From Selaginella moellendorffii (lineage: Eukaryota; Streptophyta; Lycopodiopsida; Selaginellales; Selaginellaceae), in the NCBI RefSeq assembly GCF_000143415.4, contig NW_003314364.1:95578-159577 (forward strand): a stretch of 64,000 nt of DNA, given 5' to 3'. This document shows, one piece after another, positions 9,078 to 20,103 of the stretch. Made by a program: the position numbers and the translations under genes. Each line of letters begins with the position of its first letter. Within the stretch, counting starts at the first letter, position 1. Below the pieces are notes generated by a model that ran no database searches, was not told the DNA's origin, and worked only from the letters and a program-made list of their open reading frames with translations.

Positions 9078-10880
9078 CTACTGGATCACTAAAGGTACTT
9101 CTTCCGTTCTTGTCTTTTTGTCACTCTTCACCGAGAGTAAGCACAAAAAGGCTGCCTTAGTTCCTTTAGTGAGTTGTCCTCTCGTGGACACCAGGTTTAA
9201 GCATGACTCTTTGGCCTTGCTTTGCCCTACCTTTAGATCCTGGGCCTCCACCCTAGATCTTCTTCCTTGGGCATTCGCCAATACCACAAGGTTCCTACCT
9301 TGTCCATGCAGGGCTACTACGAACCGATTAAACCAATCCATTCTGAAGATCACGTCAAATCCCGCCATGTCCAAGACGGTGAAATCCATGTCCACTTTCC
9401 ATGTCCCCACTTCGACTCTCGCTTGTCGAAGTATCTCATCGGTGCTTTGGCTACCCTGAACAAACTCTATAGTCTTTGGTTCGCCTAGCCGCTGCACCGT
9501 TAGTCCGGCTTGCCAGACTATGTCTGCAGCCACAAAATTATCCGAAGCACCCGTGTCAATAAGGATCTTAACAAAGCTACCTCCGAGCTTCCCTCGGAGG
9601 GCTAGTAGATGTCGCGAACGACTCTCTACCAAAGTTGCTCGTGTAATGAGTAACTTTGAGTTAGGGACTGGATCACATACCTCAGTTTGGACTTCACCCG
9701 ACTTGATGGCCATATTGGCTCTGGCCTTCTTCGGGTAGGGACATTCCCTCGAGAAGTGTCCCGCTTCGCCGCAGTTGTAGCATACGTTGTTGCCCACGCT
9801 GCTATACGACTTGACCTTCTTATCCGTGGGTTTGTCTTTTTTCGCTTGACTTCCCCACGTACTCGCTCGCTGGCCACCGGCTTTGCCCTTCCGGAACCCC
9901 GAGGACTCATTCTTAGAGAAACTCTTCTTGAATTTCCCCTTGCTATATGTTCCCCTCGGTTTGGCCCCTTTGTGAAACGTGGATCCCGACCCCATCGTGT
10001 TCCCCTTTCGTAGGTTATCGTTGAAATGCACCTTGATGGCCGCATCCAACGCTTCCTTGTAGTTGGTCGGGTTCCAGCGCATCACCTCACCGCGAGCCCA
10101 GGTTTGCAAACCTGATATAAAGGCATGGAACGCATCCATATCCCCCATGTCCGTGACAAGTATCCTCTTTGCCATGAACCCATTCACATATTCCTGGATG
10201 GTTCCAGTCTGCTTCAGCCTACTCAACTCATCTCTCAGATGCAGAGTGGCATTCGGAGGAACGTATGTCACGCGGATCCTCGCCTTCATCATGTCCCAGG
10301 TGGCCACCGGTCCTTCGTTGGCCTCCGTTGTTCTCCACCAAGACTTGGCATTATCTGCCAAGTATGGTTTTGCACATGGGACCTTCTCCGAGCTCGGTAA
10401 CCGCAACGCTCGGAAGTAGTCCTCCATATCGTAAAACCAATCCTCCACAACCTTATAGTCGTTCACTCCCTTGAACACCGGTGGGGGCTTTGGTTTGTAC
10501 TTGGGAACTGCCTGAGGGACTGATTCCACTTCGGTCTGTTCGACCTTGTCTGGTTTTGCCTCAGTCCCTGCCGAAGGGTCCGCACCTTCTGCGCTGCCAG
10601 CATCCGCAGTCTTTTGCTTTTTCTTCCGCTTCTCGTCACGCTTTAACTTGCGTACGAGAGTCTCCAGCAGGGCATTGGTCTGTGCCAACTGTCCTTCTAG
10701 CACGTCCAATCGAGCCTTGGACGACCGAACCTCGCCACCGGACTCCTGTTTGGAAGTTTCCTCACTGGAGTCCTCCTCATGCAAGGATTCCTCATCCATA
10801 GCCTCTTGTTCAACCGGAGGCTCCAGCTCCGGCGGAGGTTCCGTCTCCGCCTGGGTTCGCTTACGCCCTGCCCTTGCCAT
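9078..10880 (-). CDS. gag: Chromovirus Gag with aspartic protease
   Basis: A 600-residue frame starting at the ATG complementary to 10878-10880. Order: a charged N-terminus rich in Glu; a short Lys-rich coiled segment (about 80-110); the retrotransposon gag capsid domain (about 130-290, WFYDMEDYF and WDMMKARI regions); a basic linker; a CCHC zinc knuckle (CYNCGEAGHFSREC, about 370); and an aspartic protease with the ILIDTGAS active site (about 440). Gag forms the particle and binds RNA; the protease cleaves the polyprotein. The frame ends at a UAG after PLVIQ, and the next codons continue in frame into the RT leader. The stop therefore sits between PR and RT. It may be a point mutation or a readthrough site. 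Confidence 0.93.
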   Translation of the reverse strand: MARAGRKRTQAETEPPPELEPPVEQEAMDEESLHEEDSSEETSKQESGGEVRSSKARLDVLEGQLAQTNALLETLVRKLKRDEKRKKKQKTADAGSAEGADPSAGTEAKPDKVEQTEVESVPQAVPKYKPKPPPVFKGVNDYKVVEDWFYDMEDYFRALRLPSSEKVPCAKPYLADNAKSWWRTTEANEGPVATWDMMKARIRVTYVPPNATLHLRDELSRLKQTGTIQEYVNGFMAKRILVTDMGDMDAFHAFISGLQTWARGEVMRWNPTNYKEALDAAIKVHFNDNLRKGNTMGSGSTFHKGAKPRGTYSKGKFKKSFSKNESSGFRKGKAGGQRASTWGSQAKKDKPTDKKVKSYSSVGNNVCYNCGEAGHFSRECPYPKKARANMAIKSGEVQTEVCDPVPNSKLLITRATLVESRSRHLLALRGKLGGSFVKILIDTGASDNFVAADIVWQAGLTVQRLGEPKTIEFVQGSQSTDEILRQARVEVGTWKVDMDFTVLDMAGFDVIFRMDWFNRFVVALHGQGRNLVVLANAQGRRSRVEAQDLKVGQSKAKESCLNLVSTRGQLTKGTKAAFLCLLSVKSDKKTRTEEVPLVIQ

Positions 10881-10923
10881 TTCCCAGCAATCCGCCTCTA
10901 TCCTTCGCTAGAACTGAGATAAA

Positions 10924-10936
10924 GGCTCCGATACCA
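10924..10936 (-). other. Chromovirus primer binding site
   Basis: On the minus strand TGGTATCGGAGCC follows the LTR end by a few bases. It is one base from the LARD copy 1 site TGGTATCAGAGC and matches LARD copies 2 and 3 over 12 nt. Confidence 0.85.
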
Positions 10937-10939
10937 AAT

Positions 10940-12089
10940 TGTAAGCCACAAAATTTTTCCTTTCCAATTTGCCAGCTTACCTCGTTTATCCGTCCAACAC
11001 TGCCTTGGCTTTTGCTAAGTTCTCTTGCCAAGGTTCTCGCCTATGGTACCAGCTCCTACTTGGTTTCAGCTACTCACTGCACGAGCAACGGAGTGTTAGC
11101 CATCCTACCACGGATTCCCAAATCACTCTCAATCCCCCTCCCCGGGTTAGACTGGACTTAAGGTTCGGCTACACTCCCCGCAAGCACAAGCAGCCAAGCA
11201 CACCAAGCTTCCAGGTTCCTAACGTCCCTTGGTACCACAAGACTTGATCATGGGACCCTCTAAATCCCAAGTCTTGAGTGCAACACTTGCTTCGGGACGC
11301 CGGGGCGAAACACCGTGGCCTTACGGCCCGGTATGGGTACCTCTCGCCCCCCACTTCCATCCCGAAGGAAGGCCCAAGCCCCTAGGAAGGGCGAGGACCA
11401 ATGAGCCGCATGGTACTCAAGTGGGGCACCACTCCACATGAGCCGGGAGCACCGCAATCGGTTTCCCTTTCGGGAGTGGGAGCTGCTCTTGAGCACTTCC
11501 TTGGATGGCCCCTCCGGCACCAGCCAAGTCCATGCTCACTCCCACCCAAGGCCCCTTAGTCCCAGTCCCAACCTCAAGTCGGTTTGGAAGCCCAACTGGA
11601 GAGTCCCTTCAAAACTGGTTCCTGGACCTCACTATCCCTACTATACTTTTGGAACCCCCTGCAGCCCCCCCCCCCCTGGGGGACGCACGCTTTGGGCTTT
11701 CACCCCTTGACCCGTATTAGTATTTGGACTTAGTCTTTGGCTCGATCTCGGACTCGATTTCGGATCCGACTTCGGATTCGGTCTCGGACTCGATCGCGGA
11801 CTCGATCTCGGACCCGATCTCGGACCCGACCTCGGACTCGACTTCGGACTCGGTCTCGGACCCGATTTCGGATCTCGGACTCCGTCTCGAACTCGGTCTC
11901 GAACTCGGACTCGAACTCGGTCCCCGAGTCGGTCTTGGACTCGATTCCGGACTCTATCTCGAACTCGGTCCTAGAGTCGGTCTTGGACTCGATCTTTGAC
12001 TTGGTCCCATCCGATGAACTCTTTGTCATTTTGGTCATGCTTTCGGGGTTCCCTTAGCCTACGACACCTCGGCGAGTTGGTTCCTTACA
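10940..12089 (-). repeat. Chromovirus 5' LTR
   Basis: A 1,150-bp LTR, nearly identical to 4572-5704 but with a longer hexamer array (about 11735-11990). The hexamer array makes stop-free frames on both strands, which are not genes. Confidence 0.92.
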
Positions 12090-12094
12090 CCAAG

Positions 12095-14951
12095 CAATGA
12101 GTTGTAGGACTTGACAACTATAAGGAAACTAAGCAAGAGGTGCAAAATAACTGGTTAAACGGGTAGAAGGTAGCTACCCAAGACTTCTTAATAGCATAGG
12201 GAAGTTGGATATACCCTTACGGGGGATAAATTGCTTGTGTTGCGATAGAGTAAGTCAATGTCATAAAAGGAAATACTCATTGTCAAGGAAGCCGTCATTG
12301 GGACACCCAAACACTCTGGAACACCAGGAGATGGTGTTTGATGTCGCGAGGGCAGTAGATAAGGCCCAAGGCACTAAGTCCCTAGCGAATGATGGATAGT
12401 AGGTGCTATCCAAATGTCCAAGGTGGCGGAGACAGGAGAAGACTGTCTACTCGAATTGGACAAAGCCAAAAATGGAATTTTGGCAAGGCTAGCAAGGGGC
12501 ATGCAAAGGCCCGTAAGCAACAACGTAATCCCGGTGTGTGGGATTATAGAGTGAGCATACCTGGATTGAGGAACCACTCCCTAGGCTATCGGGTAGGTTC
12601 GTCCCTAAGAATACTTGCTAAGGCATGATAGAAAGTGCAAAGCTATCCTCCGGGTTCGGAGGAGAATGATCGAAGGAAAGGTGTGAAGCCAAAAGCAAGA
12701 AGTAAGGGGATAGAACCGAACCATAGGAATCGAAGGGCATAACCAAGGTTGGTTATGCCAGCTGGGAGTGGAGAATCAAGTGGGGGCTCGAGGGTGTTGC
12801 CGCTAGCAACTGTGATGCCATGGAGAGTCTAAAATATGGAATTGTCCATGTTAGACTATATGGTAATTGGAAAGCTTGCAAAAAGGGAAGCCTTAGCAAG
12901 CTAAGGGACAGAGTTCCTTCAAAGTTCCCAAAGAGGATTCTAGATAGCTTAGTACCTAGAAAGGCCAAGCGTAAATGGTTCAAGGAACGCGCGAAATTAG
13001 AGTGGCGCAGCAGAAGCGTGGTCTTGAAGCTTGCCATGAGGCAAGGCTATCAAGGTTAGGGAAATAGTTCCCGAGTGTTCAAAGAGAGGGCTTTGAACGA
13101 AAGTCGATGATCAAGGGCTTTCACGCTTGTGCAGGAACCATGTTACAGTGATCAAAGGACTTGCCAAAGCGAGATTGGCAAGTCAGGGGAACAAATACCC
13201 TAGTTGAAGGTGATAACTTCAAAAAGGGTGGGCCATGGGGCCAAGCATGGAGGAGTCCATGCATGATCACAGGCTTGTCAAGTGAGAGGACTTGGCAGTG
13301 GGGAGGAACTAGGTTCCTAAGCTGTGATCTATAGCGCGCTTTGAGTATAAGTTGGTGCACCGGCGTGGGGAGTCACGCCAGGCATCTTGGGTGATGCCGT
13401 CCGTAGATGCATATACGGAGGTTGGGTTTGAGACCCAACCCTCTAGTGCTTGGGTTCGAGTCCCAAATCACTAGGGCGTGGTGATGGTTTGGAATATGCG
13501 GACACTCATATTTCGGTGGTCATGGACTCTCAGTGCGGAGACTGGTTTGGGCACACCGCCAAGCGAGGGATGCCTCGGAGTCGTGATGCACGGTTAGATT
13601 GCTTAGAGTGAAAGCTCGGCATATCTAACTTGAACGCTTTGGTGCAAAGGGCACCAAGGACGTGGTGAATGAGATGGGGACACCCAGTCTCAGTTGCTAT
13701 GGATCCTTGGCCAGAAGGGCTGGCTTGGGCGCACCGCCAAGTGTGGGGGATGCCCCCGGGGTCATAGTCAACAACTTAGAAGGGTCTGGAAGACCTATTT
13801 CCTATTGATAATGGTGTGGCTTGGTCAAGGTGACCAAGTGGGAAGGACACCTAAGGAAATGAACTACGACCATCCAATGGTATTGTGAGTTCAAAGTAGT
13901 CTCTAGGAGAGACCCATGGGAGGGTCACAAAGTTGGGCCATGGATAGAGCCTACAGCAGAAGATGCTAAAGAGACTTACTAGGGGTGAGCACCCTAGTCT
14001 TGGCAAAGCAGAGCCTTTGCTATGGAATCAAAAGAATACCTCAAGGAGGGAGGTAGAGATTCGGTGTTGCTCGGTGCAACAATTAACGGATAGGAGCAAA
14101 AGATGAGTGGCCAAGATGGGGCCGTGGAATCCCTTGGAAGGAATCCAAGTGGCAAAGTTAGGCGAGGAACACTAATGTGTTGGACGCTAACAAATTCCGA
14201 AAAAGGAAGTGTGTTTCCAAGGATGAATTCCGAATTGCTCTGATTTGGCGAAAGTGGAAGCTCCAAGGGAGGGAGCGGTAAGGTAGCCAAATGATAGGGC
14301 CATGGACGGCCCTAGCACAAAGTATGATAAATGGAACTTAGTGCCCAAGGTGGCACGAAATAGAAGAGAGGATGATGGTGCCCTCAAGTAAAGAACTTCC
14401 TAGAATGGGGAAGTGGGGTTGCACAATATGTGCAATGCAAGGTGTTGGAGACACCTAGGAAATTTACTTCCAGAAGTCAAAGGGTAAAAGTTCCAAGGTG
14501 CAAACGTTCAATAGACGGAAATTGAGACTACTCGAGAAGGAGTAGTGGGATTGACTTAGAGAAAGGTCTCTAAGGGGTTTAGCAAGAACTAAACCAATAA
14601 AAGGAGAGAACCACTACATGTGGTCCAATCAGTCTCTAAGTTGGGGAGACTACCCTCCTTAGAGGATAGGCAAAGCATGGTGAGCCTTTGGTGTCAAACC
14701 ATTGAAGAATATGCAAAAGGCATGGTGAGCCTTCAATGTCAAACCATTGACGAATATGGAGAAGGCATGGTGAGCCTTCAATGTCAAACCATTGACGAAT
14801 ATGGAGAAGGCATGGTGAGCCTTCAATGTCAAACCATTGACAAATATTGGCTAAATGCCAAGGATGGAGATGGTAACACATGCGGGTGTTACTTTATAAG
14901 ATGGTTTACCGTTCGATGAGGACATCGAACTTCGTCTATGGGTGGTCGAGT
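12095..14951 (+). other. LARD copy 1 interior, 3' segment
   Basis: Non-coding continuation of the interior. It contains the five-hairpin cluster (13362-13474), a duplicated block (about 13540-13610 and 13720-13770: TGGGCACACCGCCAAG / TGGGCGCACCGCCAAG with following GGGATGCC), a short tandem repeat of a 51-bp unit at 14690-14850 (CAATGTCAAACCATTGACGA), a pre-PPT hairpin (14911-14930) and the PPT (14936-14951). No protein is supported. Confidence 0.75.
13362..13474 (+). other. Five-hairpin RNA cluster in LARD copy 1
   Basis: Stems: GGCGTG/CACGCC (13362-13379), GGCATC/GATGCC (13381-13398), CCGTA/TACGG (13401-13418), GGTTGGGT/ACCCAACC (13420-13440), and CTAGTG..TTGGG/CCCAA..CACTAG (13443-13474). 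The same cluster occurs in LARD copy 3 (about 24414-24526) and inverted in copy 4 (28724-28836), with stem-preserving differences. It corresponds to 5887-6013 of the chromovirus. Confidence 0.75.
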
Positions 14952-16735
14952 TGTGAGACACAAAATCCCTAGGCCCCAAAGTGGAGCCGAAAGGGTGCCA
15001 TGTGGTAGTGGCTGAAGCGAGAGCCAAACGAGCGTAACACGTTTGGACCAAAAGCTCCGACTTGAAAAGTCAAGAGCGGGAGTGGAACTCCCAACGAAGT
15101 GCTCGAGGAACGAGCACGAAGCGAGCAAAAAGCAAGGCTCCAAAAAGGGACCCAAAAGGACCAATACATGACACGTGGAATTGTCCGAGATGGACTCGAG
15201 TTGGAGTCCGAAGTGGAGTCCGAGATGGACTCGATATGGAGCCCGAGATGGAGTCCGAGGTGGAGTCCGAGGTGGACCCGAGATGGACCCAAAATGGAGT
15301 CCGAGATGGACCCGATATGGAGTCCAAAGTGGAGTCCGAGGTGGAGTCCGAGATGGAGTCCGAGATGGACCCGAGATGGACCCAAAATGGAGTCCGAGAT
15401 GGACCCGATATGGATTCCGAGATGGAGTCCGAGGTGGAGTCCGAGATGGAGTCCGAGATGGACCCGAGATGGAGTCCGAGGTGGAGTCCGAGATGGACCC
15501 GAGATGGAGTCCGAGGTGGAGTCCGAGGTGGACCCGAGATGGAGTCCGAGGAGGAGTCCGAGGTGGACCCGAGATGGAGTCCGAGATGGAGTCCGAGATG
15601 GACCCAAGATGGAGTCTAAAGTCGAGACCGAGACCAAGACCGAGACCGGGACCGAGACCGAGACCGAGATCGAGACCGAGGCCGAGCCCAAGTCCGAGTC
15701 CGAGTCCGAATCCGAGTCCGAGTCCGAGTCCGGAGCCTGAGAGGGTGAACGCCCAAAGCGTTCGTCTCCCAGACCCTGGGGGGTTTGGTGAGCTCCAAAA
15801 GTATAGTAGGGGGAGGACTACAGTGGAGCCAGTTTGGCCAGGAAAGGCCAGTTCGGCCCAGGAAGGCCGGACCCAGTGTTGGGTGATGAGCTGCCCACTG
15901 GGAAGTCCAAGACTAGAGTGAACACAGACCGACAAGCGGGGTAGCTTGGTGAAGTGTTCAAGAGCCGGCTCTAGTTCCCCCGGGAGATCGACTAGCCGAT
16001 GCTCCCAGTCCAAGTGTGGGTGGCACTACCTACTTGGATACCTGGTGTGGCTCAACGGAACCCGCTCTAAGCCCATGGCTAGAGCACCCAAGGGCAGAAG
16101 GCGAGGAGAGTACCCAGGTGGCTCGCGCAAGGCCACGGTGTTCCGAAATGTTGTCCCAAAGGCCCAGACTGTGGAAAGGAAGAGGAGCAGTCCTCTGGGG
16201 TAGTGACCAAGGACACAGTTGTGTGGTGAGGAAGTCCCAGAGGACCGTGGGACTTAGTGGTTGGGCCTGTGGGTCTCGATCCAGTGGCAGTGTTGGCAAA
16301 CACGGCCAGGGGCAGAGAGGGACTTAGTGGGGACTGACAGAGGGATATTGGGGAAGGCTATTCCCCTTGTCGGTGGGCATCCTAAGGATGCTAAGGAGTG
16401 GATCTGAGATGACCACTCACGGATGGTTTGCCTAGTCTTGGAGAGCCAAGACTGTGATGCAAGTGGTATTGGACTACCAGTGTGGCAAAGGTGATTGGGC
16501 ATGGCCTTAGCGTAATGGGCTGCTATGTCGGTGGTACCTTTGAGTGTCGGTCATGGGATCGGATTCGTGGAGCACTTGGACCAAGTGCAAATGTTGAGTG
16601 GCATGGATGCCATTCTTGGGGCTAGCAAGTCCCAAGTCCTGGATTGGACTTATGGAGGTTGTGAATGAGACTCCTCCAAGTGGTCGGAGGTGTGGTTAAG
16701 TGACTAAAGTAGAATGGAAAATTTAGTCGCTTACA
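14952..16735 (+). repeat. LARD copy 1, 3' LTR
   Basis: 1,784 bp. It matches 1798-3353 outside the array. The extra length is an expanded array of GAGTCCGAGATGGA / GACCCGAGATGGA units (about 15185-15730). Confidence 0.9.
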
Positions 16736-19700
16736 GTGGAGACTAGAAGAGAGATGTCGGGGAAGGCTATTCCCCATATCTGCGGGCATCCTAGGGATGC
16801 TAAGGAGTGGATCGAGGATGATCACTCACGGACGGATGACCCAGTCTTTGAGAGACGGGACTATGATGTAGGTGGTGTTAGACCACCGGTGTGACCAAGG
16901 TGAAAGGGGCATGGCCTTAGCGTAACGGGCTGATGTGTCGGTGGTGCCTTGAAGTGTCGGTCATGGGATCGGACACGTGGAGCACTTGGACGAAGTGCAA
17001 AAGTTGAGTGGCGTGGATGCCATTCGCGAGGCTAGCAAGCCCCAAGTTCTGAATGGGACTTATGGAGGTTGTGAATGAGACTCCTCCAAGTGGTCGGAGG
17101 TGCGGTTAAGTGACTAAAGTAGAATGGAAAAATTAGTCGCTCCATAGTCGCTTACAATTTGGTATCGGAGCTGTTCCTTAGTCCAACTTTTATTTTTGCT
17201 GAAGTATATCACCACTGGTGTTGGCAACGGAAGGTCCGAGAAGTGGGCCTATCCTTGAGGAGTAGCAGGTCGGGAAGACATGGCTCTCCATTACAGTTCA
17301 TGTGTGAACTTGTAGACAAGGTGGTGGATAATAATGGAACGACTTTGGGATCTTGAGAACAGTGCAAGGTTTTCCTCATTGAGTTGAGGAGGTGATCCAG
17401 ATGAGTGTTTGACGCAGCAAACGGGCTAACGTAGTTGTGATAAACAACTATAGTTGGGATCACGGGAAAGATGTAGACTCCAAAACAATAAAGGAGTCAC
17501 AAGATTATCCTCATATAGCTGAGGTTGGTGCTCATGAATGTGAGACCAGAAGTAATGACCATGGGAGGTCAAATACGGAAGAGGACTTAAGTCCTTGAAA
17601 TGGTAGCCGGGGCTACCTCTAATAAATGCTGGAACAACCCAAGGAGTTGGGGGTGTATTAAGTGGATGATTTGGTATTCTCATCACATGGACAAGTAGTC
17701 CTAAGGGGCAAAGGTTGCCCCCAGAGAACAAAATCAAGTGTCGGAGTAACACTTGTGAAAATAGTCCTTCTGAGTAGGATAGGAATGCAAGAAGTGTATT
17801 CCAGTGAGCTAGTGCCTCACAAGTGGGACCTTACGGGTCTATGGATGAACCAAGTCCAAAACTACTGGGTGACTCAAGTAGAGTCAAGGAAAGGTCCTAA
17901 AAGGACTGATTGAAGCATTTGGACTGAGGTGTGTTGTACCCCATGAAGGATGGGGGGGGATCATAGGATCCAAGGATGAGAACAGAGGGTATCTCATCGA
18001 TGGCAAAATGTGCCATGCTAAAGTTATGGGAAAGGTGTTCCCAGAAGAAAACAACTTTGACACAAAGTTGTGTGTGACCTCTATGGTGCAGTGCTAACGG
18101 ATGGTTGGCATGAGAAAGAGCGGTGTTGGTCTTGGCAAAGATTTAAACACGAAGGGGAAGTGTCATAGAGGTAGGCTCATGGAGCCGATGGTGTGGAGAC
18201 ACCAAATGTGCCAAGGTGTGATACCTTGAGGCTATGTTGGTGGGTTCATGAGAACCCCTTGCCAAAGGAATCCCAATGGAAATGGGAATGGCATAGCCTA
18301 AGTTGCAGAGCATGCAGTTGGAGTGTGGTGACCCAGATAATGATGGAGGTGTGGAAGCACCAAGCAATGAGTTGTAAGACTTGACAACTATGAGGCAACT
18401 AAGCAAGAGGTGCAAAATAACTGGTTAAACGGGTAGAAGGTAGCTACCCAAGACTTCTTAATAGCATAGGGAAGTTGGATATACCCTTACAGGGGATAAG
18501 TTGCTTGTGTTGCGATATAGTTGTAAGCCACAAATTTTTCCTTTCCAATTTGCCAGCTTACCTCGCCTATCCGTCCAACACCGCCTTAGCTTTTGCTAAG
18601 TTCCCTTGCCAAGGTTCTCGCCTATGGTACCAGCTCCTACTTGGTCTCAGCTACTCACTGCACGAGCAACGGAGTGTTAGCCACCATCCACGGATTCCCA
18701 AATCACTCCCAATCCCCCTCCCCGGGTTAGACTGGACTTAAGGTTCGGCTACACTCCCCGCAAGCACAAGCAGCCAAGCACACCAAGCTTCCAGGTTCCT
18801 AACATCCTTTGGTACCACAAGACTTGATCATGGGACCCTCTAAATCCCAAGTCTTGAGTGCAACACTTGCTTCGGGACGCCGGGGCGAAACACCGTGGCC
18901 TAGCGGCCCGGTATGGGTACCTCTCGCCCCCCACTTCCATCCCGAAGGAAGGCCCAAGCCCCTAGGAAGGGCGAGGACCAATGAGCCGCATGGTACTCAA
19001 GTGGGGCACCACTCCACTTGAGCCGGGAGCACCGCAATCGGTTTCCCTTTCGGGAGTGGGAGCTGCTCTTGAGCACTTCCTTGGATGGCCCCTCCGGCAC
19101 CAACCAAGTCCATGCTCACTCCCACCCAAGGCCCCTCGGTCCCAGTCCCAACCTCAAGTCAGTTTGGGAGCCCCACTGGAGAGTCCCTTCTAAACTGGTT
19201 CCTGGACCTCACTATCCCTACTATACTTTTGGAACCCCCTGCAGCCCCCCCCCCCCTGGGAGACGCACGCTTTGGGCTTTCACCCCTTGACCCGTATTAG
19301 TATTTGGACTTAGTCTCGGACTCGATCTCGGACCCGATCTCGGACCCGACCTCGGACTCGACCTCGGACTCGGTCTCGGACCCGATTTCGGATCTCGGAC
19401 TCCGTCTCGAACTCGGTCTCGAACTCGGACTCGAACTCGGTCCCCGAGTCGGTCTTGGACTCGATTCCGGACTCTATCTCGAACTCGGTCCTAGAGTCGG
19501 TCTTGGACTCGATCTTCGACTTGGTCCCATCCGATGAACTCTTTGTCATTTTGGTCATTCTTTCGGGGTTCCTCTAGCCTACGACACCTCGGCGAGTTGG
19601 TTCCTTACAATAGTAAGTCAATGTCATAAAAGGAAATACTCATTGTCAAGAAAGCCATCATTAGGACACCCGAACACTCTAGAACACCAGAAGGTGGTGT

Positions 19701-20103
19701 TTGATGTCGCGAGGGCAATGGATAAGGCCCAAGGGACTAAGTCCCTAGCGAATGATGGATAGAAAGTGCTATCCAAATGTCCAAGGTTGCGGAGACAGGA
19801 GAGGACTGTCTACCCGAGTTGGACAAAGCCAAAAATGGAATTTTGGCAAGGCTAGTGATGGGCATGTAAAGGTCCATAAGCAACAATGTAATCCCAGTGT
19901 GTGGGATTATAAGGTGAGCATACCCGGATTGAGGAACCACTCCATGGCCTATTGGGTAGGTTCATCCCTAAGGATACTTGCTAAGGCATGATAGAAAGTG
20001 CAAAGGTATCCTCCTGGTCTGGAGGAGAATGACCGAAGGAAAGATGTGAAGCCAAAAGCAAGAAGTAAGGGGATAGAACCGAACCACAAGAATCGAAGGG
20101 CAT
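16736..20103 (+). mobile_element. LARD copy 2: truncated
   Basis: Starts inside an LTR (16736-17156 is the 3' part, ending CTTACA), followed by PBS TGGTATCGGAGC (17160-17171) and interior to 18521. After a chromovirus solo LTR the interior resumes at 19615-20103, where LARD copy 3 begins. The left part of its LTR and the rest of its interior are not found at the expected places, so it has been rearranged. Confidence 0.75.
18522..19609 (-). repeat. Solo LTR of the chromovirus family
   Basis: A 1,088-bp LTR, same ends as 4572-5704, flanked by a 5-bp TSD ATAGT (18517-18521, 19610-19614). LARD copy 3 near 23313 shows the unoccupied site with a single ATAGT. It arose by LTR-LTR recombination, which deletes the interior. 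Confidence 0.92.

Larger units (their letters stand above)
4572..12089 (-). mobile_element. Ty3/gypsy chromovirus, near-intact, minus strand
   Basis: A 7.5-kb element inserted into LARD copy 1 with a perfect 5-bp TSD, CCAAG (4567-4571 and 12090-12094). The empty site with a single CCAAG is visible in LARD copy 2 near 18360. In element orientation the order is 5' LTR (10940-12089), PBS, gag-protease, RT-RNase H-integrase-chromodomain, a structured 3' region, PPT and 3' LTR (4572-5704). The two LTRs differ by only a handful of substitutions plus a length change in the hexamer array, so the insertion is fairly recent. Gag-PR and Pol share one frame separated by a single UAG. Pol carries two short introns. 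Confidence 0.95.
1798..16735 (+). mobile_element. LARD copy 1: non-autonomous LTR retrotransposon (interrupted by a chromovirus)
   Basis: Two direct LTRs (1798-3353 and 14952-16735) begin TGTGAGACAC and end in CTTACA. A tRNA-Met-type primer site follows the left LTR and a purine-rich tract precedes the right LTR. The interior (3354-4571 plus 12095-14951, about 4.1 kb) encodes no gag, protease, RT or integrase, so it must depend on another element. A complete Ty3/gypsy chromovirus sits inside it. The flanks are GGTGG on the left and GTGGA on the right, not a clean 5-bp duplication. The right flank is LTR sequence of copy 2, but the left flank is not. This suggests a recombinational junction rather than a simple insertion. 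Confidence 0.85.

Noticed and set aside
12389-13059. Short frames of about 80-95 codons repeated in every LARD interior (for example 12820-13059, 23884-24123, 29139-29423)
   Set aside because: Their recurrence is explained by shared descent of the LARD copies. There is no domain, no codon-like pattern, and copies carry indels and stops.
13443-13474. GGTTCGAGTCCC motif resembling a tRNA T-arm / B box
   Set aside because: No box A, acceptor stem or anticodon arm at the right distance. It is explained as the fifth hairpin of the conserved cluster.
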